Origin: Kitasatospora sp. CB01950
Lineage (GTDB): Bacteria; Actinomycetota; Actinomycetes; Streptomycetales; Streptomycetaceae
NCBI RefSeq assembly: GCF_001905465.1
Contig: NZ_LISX01000001.1
Span: forward strand, 170,378-234,377
Reading direction: 5' to 3'
Length of the DNA: 64,000 nucleotides
Shown here: piece by piece, positions 58,417 through 64,000 of the stretch
Numbering within the stretch: position 1 is the first letter of the stretch
Layout: each line of letters begins with the position of its first letter
Program-made: the position numbers and the translations under genes
The notes under the pieces: generated by a model
What the model was told of the DNA's origin: nothing
The model's database searches: none
What the model saw: the letters and a program-made list of their open reading frames with translations, nothing else

Positions 58417-59781
58417 GTGGGTGAGTTGGTCGAGCGGTTGCGGGCGGGCCTGCCGGACGGCGCCGTCGCGGTGGATCCGGACGTCACGGGCTCGTACGCG
58501 CGGGACATGGCGGGGTTCTGCGAGGCGGGGGCGCCGGCGGTGCTGGTGTTCCCGGAGACGGTCGAGCAGGTGCAGTTCGTGATGCGGACGGCGACGGAGC
58601 TGCGGGCGCCGGTGGTGCCGCAGGGCGCGCGGACGGGGTTGTCCGGCGGTGCGAACGCCGTCGACGGCTGCATCCTGCTCTCGCTGACCCGGATGAACCG
58701 GATCCTGCTGGTGGACCCGGTCGACCGGATCGCGATCGTGCAGCCGGGCGTGGTGAACGCCGAGCTGTCCCGGGCGGCCGAGGCCCGGCAGCTGGCGTAC
58801 CCGCCGGACCCGTCGAGCTGGGAGTCCTGCACGATCGGCGGCAACATCGGCACCGGCGCGGGCGGCCTGTGCTGCGTGAAGTACGGCGTGACCAGCGAGT
58901 ACGTGCTCGGCCTGGACGTGGTGCTGGCCGACGGCCGACTGCTGCGGACGGGTCGGCGCACCGCCAAGGGCGTCGCGGGCTACGACCTGACGCGGCTGCT
59001 GGTCGGTTCCGAGGGCACCCTCGGCGTGGTGGTCGAGGCGGTGCTGGCGCTGCGGCCCGCGCCGGGCCCGCAGTTGGTGCTGGCGGCCGAGTTCGACTCG
59101 GTGGACGCCGCGGGGCGGGCGGTGTGCGACGTGATGGCCGCCGGGTTCACGCCGTCGTTGATGGAGCTGATGGACGCCACCACCGTCCGCGCGGTCAACG
59201 AGATGACGCAGATGGGGCTGCCGGAGTCGACCCGGGCGCTGTTGCTGGTGGCCTTCGACGGGCCGGACCAGCAGGAGCGGCTGGCCGCGGTCGGCGAGCT
59301 GTGCACGGCGGCCGGGGCCACCGGCGTGGTGCCGGCCGAGGACCGGGCGGAGTCCGAACTGCTGCTCCAGGCGCGGCGGTCGGCGCTGCCCGCGCTGGAG
59401 CGGATGGGCACCACGATGATCGACGATGTGGCGGTGCCGCGCAGTGCGCTGGCCGCGATGCTGAACGGTGTCGCCGAGATCGCCGAGCGGCACCGGCTGA
59501 CCATCGGCGTGGTCGCGCACGCCGGTGACGGCAATACCCACCCGGTGGTGATCTTCGACGCCCGGGACCCGGAGCAGGCGGAGCGGGCCCGGGCCTCCTT
59601 CGACGAGATCATGGCGCTCGGCCTGGAGCTGGGCGGCACCGTGACGGGCGAGCACGGCATCGGACTGCTGAAGCGCGAGTGGCTGGCCCGGGAGCTCGGC
59701 CCGGTCGGGTTGGAGCTGCAGCGGCAGATCAAGGCGGTCTTCGATCCGCTGGGCCTGCTCAACCCGGGAAAGATGATCTGA
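58417..59781 (+). CDS. FAD-linked oxidase (GlcD-like, D-2-hydroxy-acid dehydrogenase family)
   Basis: 454 residues from GTG 58417; an in-frame GTG at 58405 is possible. FAD-binding type 4 domain at ~35-215 (VVPQGARTGLSGGANAVDG, SWESCTIGGNIGTGAGGLCC) and a C-terminal FAD-oxidase domain with HAGDGNTHPVVIFD and GTVTGEHGIGLLKREW. Family members oxidise glycolate, D-lactate or other 2-hydroxy acids with quinone or cytochrome as acceptor; the precise substrate is unclear. No glcE/glcF partner is adjacent. Confidence 0.87.
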   Translation: MGELVERLRAGLPDGAVAVDPDVTGSYARDMAGFCEAGAPAVLVFPETVEQVQFVMRTATELRAPVVPQGARTGLSGGANAVDGCILLSLTRMNRILLVDPVDRIAIVQPGVVNAELSRAAEARQLAYPPDPSSWESCTIGGNIGTGAGGLCCVKYGVTSEYVLGLDVVLADGRLLRTGRRTAKGVAGYDLTRLLVGSEGTLGVVVEAVLALRPAPGPQLVLAAEFDSVDAAGRAVCDVMAAGFTPSLMELMDATTVRAVNEMTQMGLPESTRALLLVAFDGPDQQERLAAVGELCTAAGATGVVPAEDRAESELLLQARRSALPALERMGTTMIDDVAVPRSALAAMLNGVAEIAERHRLTIGVVAHAGDGNTHPVVIFDARDPEQAERARASFDEIMALGLELGGTVTGEHGIGLLKREWLARELGPVGLELQRQIKAVFDPLGLLNPGKMI

Positions 59782-60171
59782 GGATCATTCCGAATGGGGG
59801 TCGGATTTCCACCCCATAAGCCCCCGCTAAGCCTCCGCCCGAAAATCGACATTCGACGGTCACCGCACCGCGGCGGGGCGTGGACGCCTCGTTCACACGC
59901 CCGAAGGGTGGTGCGACGCGCCGGAAATCACGCGTCCGCAGGCCCGCCCGGACGGGGCTCGCGGCTGCCTGCAGTGGCAGAAAAGGCCAGCTCAGGGCCG
60001 CTCAGGGGGCCCGGCTCGGGCCCCACTCCGGTGGTCGCCCGGGGCCTTTTGCTCACGCGAACGGGGGAAAAGGTTCAGCGGTGCTGGTGTTTTGTCGATT
60101 TGTTGCGGAAATCTATTCCTCGGCGGCCACCAGCAGCACGCCAGCAGCATGTCGGCAGCACGGAGGAATCT

Positions 60172-60186
60172 ATGACGCACTACTGA
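60172..60186 (+). other. Possible 4-codon leader frame (Met-Thr-His-Tyr)
   Basis: ATG ACG CAC TAC TGA, with a near-perfect GGAGG 5 bases upstream. It may be a translated micro-ORF or chance; nothing downstream on the same strand is recognisably regulated by it. Confidence 0.2.
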
Positions 60187-60302
60187 CCTTCCGGCGGAAC
60201 GTGCGGTCGGACCGGCGGGGGCGCCGGACCGGCCGGAGCATGGACCGCCGGAGCACCCGGGAGTGGAAAGGGTCACCCGCCTCGGGGCGCACGGTCGAGC
60301 AG

Positions 60303-60355
60303 AAAACCCCTCGGGGGCGCGGCAGCCGCACAGCGGCACCGCGCCCCCGAGGGGT
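60303..60355 (-). terminator. Terminator of the EamA transporter gene
   Basis: ACCCCTCGGGGGCGCGG (60306-60322) and CCGCGCCCCCGAGGGGT (60339-60355): a 17-bp perfect stem, followed on the minus strand by a short T run (60303-60306). Confidence 0.9.
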
Positions 60356-60369
60356 GTCGGACGGCGGGT

Positions 60370-61341
60370 CTACCGCCGGGCGGTGAGCGTGGCCCCGACG
60401 CTGGCGGCGACCACGCAGAAGATGCCGAACAGCTGCGGCAGCCCCAGCACCTGGCCGAGCACCAGCAGGCCGACCAGCGCGCTGACCGCCGGGTCCAGGC
60501 TGACGATCACGCTGAACACCCGCTGGGACATCCGGCGCAGCGCGACCATCTCCAGCGCGTACGGCAGCACCGGGAAGAGCAGCGCGACACCCGCGATCGC
60601 GAGCAGCAGCAGGGCGGGGGAGGAGGAGCCGGCCAGGCCGTGCACCGCCTCGGCGGCGCCGAACGGGGCGAGCACCACCATGCCGACGGTGAACGAGACC
60701 GCCAGGCCCTCGAAGCCGCGGAAAGCGGCGCCGACCTTGTCGGTGAACAGGATGTAGCCGGCGTAGCAGGCGGCCGCCCCGAAGGCACAGGCCAGGCCGA
60801 CCGGGTCCAGGTGGGCGCCGGACTCGCCGTGGCCGAACAGGGTGAGCAGCACCACGCCGCCGGCGGCGAGCATCGCCCACAGCACGTGTCCGGCGCGCCG
60901 GGCGAAGACCAGGGCGACGGCGAGCGGGCCGAGGAACTCGATGGTGGCGGCGGTGCCCATCGGCAGCCGGTCGACGGCTGCGGCGAACAGCAGAGTCATG
61001 CCGGCGGACGCGACGCCGAGCAGTCCGGCCATCGCCAGGTCGCGCGGGCTGCGGCCGCGCAGCCGGGGGCGGGTGAAGGCGAGCAGCACGACGGCGGCGA
61101 AGGAGATCCGCAGGAAGGTGGCGCCGGCCACTCCGAGCACCCCGAACAGCGGCTTGGACGCGGCCACGCCGAGCTGCACCGCCACCATCGAGACCACGCA
61201 CAGCACCGGTGCCGGGATGCCGCCCAGCCGTCGTCGTATGCCACTTGCCCGGGCCTGACCGGAACCAGCCGTGACCTTGGAAACAGAGGCAATGGCCGGG
61301 AGCTCGGTGGTGCTTTCGACGGTGAGGGAGGTGCCTGACAT
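60370..61341 (-). CDS. EamA/RhaT-family metabolite exporter
   Basis: 323 residues from ATG 61341. Ten predicted membrane segments in two EamA halves (VLCVVSMVAVQLGVAASKPL; later VGLACAFGAAACYAGYILF), as in RhtA-type threonine/homoserine exporters. Substrate not known. The ATG is favoured over an upstream in-frame TTG at 61377 because the promoter below positions the transcript start at the ATG. Confidence 0.85.
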   Translation of the reverse strand: MSGTSLTVESTTELPAIASVSKVTAGSGQARASGIRRRLGGIPAPVLCVVSMVAVQLGVAASKPLFGVLGVAGATFLRISFAAVVLLAFTRPRLRGRSPRDLAMAGLLGVASAGMTLLFAAAVDRLPMGTAATIEFLGPLAVALVFARRAGHVLWAMLAAGGVVLLTLFGHGESGAHLDPVGLACAFGAAACYAGYILFTDKVGAAFRGFEGLAVSFTVGMVVLAPFGAAEAVHGLAGSSSPALLLLAIAGVALLFPVLPYALEMVALRRMSQRVFSVIVSLDPAVSALVGLLVLGQVLGLPQLFGIFCVVAASVGATLTARR

Positions 61342-61348
61342 GGGATCG

Positions 61349-61377
61349 AGTTTGACGTAAGGAGTGCTATTGGTCAA
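61349..61377 (-). promoter_or_regulatory. Promoter of the EamA gene (leaderless)
   Basis: Minus-strand -35 TTGACC (complement of 61372-61377), 17-base spacer, -10 CAAACT (complement of 61349-61354), 7 bases before ATG 61341. The remaining divergent gap to 61642 contains a GC-rich repeat of GGGGGCCGGGC (about 61423-61460). Confidence 0.55.
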
Positions 61378-61642
61378 AGACGGTTACCGGCGGATGGCGG
61401 GCGGGTGGCCGCGGAGCCACGGCGGGGGCCGGGCGGGGGCCGGGCGGGGGCCGGGCGGGCGGTCCGGCGGCCCGGTCGGCGGGTAGGGGATCAGGTGAAA
61501 TCCGGCGCGGAGGACGGCGGCCGACGGCTCGGTCTCATCTCGGTTGCGGCTACTGACATTGCGGGTGTGCCGAGTAAACAATCGAGGACATCGCCTACTA
61601 CCTGCGGGTAATAAATCCGCCGGCCGGTCAAGGAGGACCCTG

Positions 61643-63304
61643 GTGTACAGCACGATGCAGGACGTTCCACTCACCGTCGCCCGGATCCTGCAGCACGGGT
61701 CCACCATCCACGGCCGCTCGACGGTCACCACCTGGACCGAGAACGGCCCGGTCGTGCGCACCTTCGCCGAGATCGGCGCCCGCGCCGCGCAGCTCGCGCA
61801 CGCGCTCCGCGAGGAGTTCCGGGTCGTCGACGGCGAGGCCGTCGGGACGCTGATGTGGAACAACACGGAGCACCAGGAGGCGTACCTGGCGATACCGTCC
61901 ATGGGCGCGGTGCTGCACACCCTGAACCTGCGGCTGCCCGCCCAGCAGCTGGCGTACATCGTCCGGCACGCCGCGGACCGGGTGGTGATCGTCAACGGCT
62001 CGGTGCTGCCGCTGCTCGCCGCCGTCCTGCCGCAGCTCGGCGACGTGGTCCGGCACGTGGTGGTGGCCGGCCCGTACGACCCGGCGCAGCTGGCGGGCTT
62101 CGAGGGGACGGTGCACGACTACGAGGCGCTGATCGCCGGCCGCCCGACCGACTACCCGTGGCAGACCGACATCGACGAGAAGCAGGCCGCCGCGCTCTGC
62201 TACACCTCGGGCACCACCGGCGACCCCAAGGGCGTGGTGTACAGCCACCGGTCGATCTACCTGCACTCGATGCAGATCATCGCCGCCGACAGCTTCGGCC
62301 TGACCGCCCGCGACACCGTGCTGCCGGTGGTGCCGATGTTCCACGTGAACGCCTGGGGCATCCCGCACGCGGCGTTCATGACCGGCGCGAGCCTGCTGAT
62401 GCCGGACCGCTTCCTGCAGCCCAAGCCGCTGGCCGAGATGATCGACCAGGTGAAGCCGACCTTCGGCGCCGCCGTCCCGACCATCTGGACCGGCCTGCTG
62501 GACGAGCTGGACGCCGGCGACTACGACACCTCCACCCTGAAGACCGTGGTGATCGGCGGGTCGGCCTGTCCGCCCGCACTGATGAGGTCCTTCGAGGAGC
62601 GGCACGGGATCCGGGTCATCCACGCCTGGGGCATGACCGAGACCTCCCCGCTGGGCACCGTCGCCCACCCGCCGGCCGGCGTCACCGGCGAGGACGAGTG
62701 GGCCTACCGGGTCACCCAGGGCGTCTTCCCCGCCTCCGTGGAGGCCCGGCTGATCGGCCCCGGCGGCGAGCCGATGCCGCACGACGGCGTCGCCGAGGGC
62801 GAGCTGGAGGTGCGTGGCCCGTGGATCGCCGGGGCGTACTTCGGCGGCGTGGACGGCGAGGCGGTCCGGCCCGAGGACAAGTTCAGCCCGGACGGCTGGC
62901 TGCGCACCGGCGACGTCGGCACCATCACCGCCAACGGCTACCTGACCCTCACCGACCGGGCCAAGGACGTGATCAAGTCCGGTGGGGAGTGGATCAGTTC
63001 GCAGGCCCTGGAGAACCACCTGATGGCCCACCCGGAGGTGGCCGAGGCCGCCGTGGTGGCCGTCCCGGACGAGAAGTGGGGCGAGCGCCCGCTGGCCACC
63101 GTGGTGCTGCGGCCCGGCGCCACCGTCGGCCTGCCCGAGCTGCGGGCCTTCCTGGCCGAGCGGGTCGCCTCCTGGCAGCTGCCGGAGCGCTGGTCGCTGA
63201 TCGAGGCGGTGCCGAAGACCTCGGTGGGCAAGTTCGACAAGAAGGTGATCCGCGCCGACTACGCCGCCGACCGGCTGGACGTGAAGGTGATCGGCAAGGG
63301 GTGA
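61643..63304 (+). CDS. Acyl-CoA synthetase (AMP-binding, long- or medium-chain type)
   Basis: 553 residues from GTG 61643 behind AGGAGG. The P-loop YTSGTTGDPKGVVYSHRS lies at ~190, HAWGMTETSPLG at ~330, DGWLRTGDVGTI near 420, and the C-terminal Lys in KTSVGKFDKKVIR near 535. It adenylates a fatty acid and transfers it to CoA. Overall resemblance is to the fatty-acid or alkyl-acid CoA ligases of actinomycetes. No acyl-carrier domain. Role probably in beta-oxidation. Confidence 0.9.
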   Translation: MYSTMQDVPLTVARILQHGSTIHGRSTVTTWTENGPVVRTFAEIGARAAQLAHALREEFRVVDGEAVGTLMWNNTEHQEAYLAIPSMGAVLHTLNLRLPAQQLAYIVRHAADRVVIVNGSVLPLLAAVLPQLGDVVRHVVVAGPYDPAQLAGFEGTVHDYEALIAGRPTDYPWQTDIDEKQAAALCYTSGTTGDPKGVVYSHRSIYLHSMQIIAADSFGLTARDTVLPVVPMFHVNAWGIPHAAFMTGASLLMPDRFLQPKPLAEMIDQVKPTFGAAVPTIWTGLLDELDAGDYDTSTLKTVVIGGSACPPALMRSFEERHGIRVIHAWGMTETSPLGTVAHPPAGVTGEDEWAYRVTQGVFPASVEARLIGPGGEPMPHDGVAEGELEVRGPWIAGAYFGGVDGEAVRPEDKFSPDGWLRTGDVGTITANGYLTLTDRAKDVIKSGGEWISSQALENHLMAHPEVAEAAVVAVPDEKWGERPLATVVLRPGATVGLPELRAFLAERVASWQLPERWSLIEAVPKTSVGKFDKKVIRADYAADRLDVKVIGKG

Positions 63305-63348
63305 CCCCGGACGGCCCCTCCCCGGGGCGCTCCGAGAAGCCTGGCACA

Positions 63349-63365
63349 ATACCCCTGGGGGGTAT
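63349..63365 (+). promoter_or_regulatory. CsoR-like copper operator
   Basis: ATACCCC-TGG-GGGGTAT, a perfect 7-bp dyad with 3-base centre at 63349-63365, matching the CsoR-type copper operator core TACCC/GGGTA of actinobacteria. It stands 45 bases before the His-rich gene, so copper induction is expected. Confidence 0.6.
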
Positions 63366-63410
63366 ATCGTTCAGGCCGACCGGAACGCACCGGACCAGGA
63401 GGGGCCGACC

Positions 63411-63986
63411 ATGGAGCACACCGAGCATCCGGGCCACGAGGGGCACCAGGGCCACCAGCACCACGAGCACCGCTCCGGGCACCAGGACCAGCACGTACAG
63501 CACAGCGGCCACAGCGAGCACGCGCACGCCGGCCACCACGCCCACGGCGGCGGCAGCAGCTGGCGCACCGCCGCGCAGGCGACGCTGCACTGCCTCACCG
63601 GCTGCGCCATCGGCGAGATCCTCGGCCAGGTGATCGGCGTCGGCTTCGGCCTGCACAACGGCGCGACCGTGGCGCTGTCGATCGCCCTGGCGTTCGTCTT
63701 CGGCTACGCGCTGACCGCCCGCGGCGTGCTGAAGGCCGGCCTGAGCGTCCGTGAGGCGGCGAAGGTCGCACTGGCCGCCGACACCGTGTCGATCCTCGTC
63801 ATGGAGCTGATCGACAACGGCGTGATGGTCGCCGTCCCGGGCGCGATGAACGCCGGACTGGGGCAGCTGCTGTTCTGGGTGTCACTGGCCGCCTCGCTGG
63901 TGCTGGCGTTCGTCGTCACCGTGCCGGTCAACCGCTGGCTGATCGGTCGTGGACTCGGCCACGCCGTCGTGCACGCCTACCACTGA
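63411..63986 (+). CDS. DUF4396 membrane protein with His-rich N-terminus
   Basis: 191 residues. The first ~45 residues are strikingly His-rich (HTEHPGHEGHQGHQHHEHRS) with additional His clusters, a likely metal-binding tail. About four membrane helices follow, beginning with TLHCLTGCAIGEILGQVIG, the DUF4396 signature with two Cys. Behind a CsoR-like operator, so a role in copper handling is likely but inferred. Confidence 0.8.
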   Translation: MEHTEHPGHEGHQGHQHHEHRSGHQDQHVQHSGHSEHAHAGHHAHGGGSSWRTAAQATLHCLTGCAIGEILGQVIGVGFGLHNGATVALSIALAFVFGYALTARGVLKAGLSVREAAKVALAADTVSILVMELIDNGVMVAVPGAMNAGLGQLLFWVSLAASLVLAFVVTVPVNRWLIGRGLGHAVVHAYH

Positions 63987-64000
63987 CCGCACGGAACAGG

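Larger units (their letters stand above)
59782..60369. other. 588-base intergenic region
   Basis: No supported protein gene. A strong SD sequence GGAGG (60162-60166) precedes a 4-codon frame (60172-60186) listed separately. The right end (60306-60355) is the terminator of the EamA gene. No -10/-35 pair is convincing. Confidence 0.5.

Overview
The window is very GC-rich, uses many GTG starts and several apparently leaderless transcripts, and carries gene families typical of streptomycetes: HspR with its HAIR operators, a TipAL-type regulator with its tip operator, SARP/AfsR regulators, Prim-Pol and SpoIIE/RsbW-like proteins, and an LCP family protein. I read it as a chromosomal segment of a Streptomycetaceae actinomycete (Streptomyces or Kitasatospora). 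No rRNA, CRISPR array, transposase or phage gene was seen. Two tRNA genes are present.

Layout. 1-1738: a LysR regulator cut by the left edge, divergent from a TDT-family transporter. 2375-10436: the most unusual region. Six paralogous regulators (degenerate N-terminal helix-turn-helix, PLD/TrmB-like sensor domain, C-terminal LuxR-type HTH) lie head-to-tail with overlapping stops and starts. A nucleoside 2-deoxyribosyltransferase-like enzyme faces them, followed by a hidden 52-codon gene for a small exported-looking peptide and a seventh, diverged regulator of the same family facing it. 10649-14894: the dnaK-grpE-dnaJ-hspR heat-shock operon with two HAIR operators. 15199-23192: housekeeping genes (membrane Fe-S oxidoreductase, LamG lipoprotein-like protein, NDP-sugar pyrophosphorylase, Yip1-like protein, AlaX-like editing protein, dcd, a zinc-ribbon protein, tRNA-Gly). 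23233-35331: ARMT1/DUF89 phosphatase with a tiny overlapping upstream gene, then a regulatory block of two giant BTAD/NB-ARC regulators, a pyridoxamine-oxidase-like protein, an MFS exporter, an unknown helical protein and a small SARP, with no visible biosynthetic genes. 35434-45000: membrane protein, LCP ligase, ROK regulator, ECF42-type sigma factor with its YciI partner, GNAT, then a run of sensors (MerR-thioredoxin, MarR, TipAL, GlxA). 45285-53620: aminopeptidase P, SpoIIE phosphatase, Prim-Pol-like protein, SEC-C protein, RsbW-like ATPase, GDPD, and an NCS1 permease under a TPP riboswitch. 54003-64000: HtrA protease, tRNA-Ser, a convergent pair of modification-dependent nucleases, a zinc-ribbon protein, a glycolate-oxidase-like flavoprotein, an EamA exporter, an acyl-CoA synthetase and a His-rich DUF4396 protein behind a CsoR-like copper operator.

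Working together. The heat-shock operon is a closed HspR feedback circuit. The regulator array, enzyme and small peptide at 2375-10436 look like one sensory module. A secreted peptide or a nucleoside-type ligand being read by the PLD-fold sensors is my inference, and this is the best candidate here for an undescribed system. The nuclease pair beside tRNA-Ser is a small type IV restriction island.
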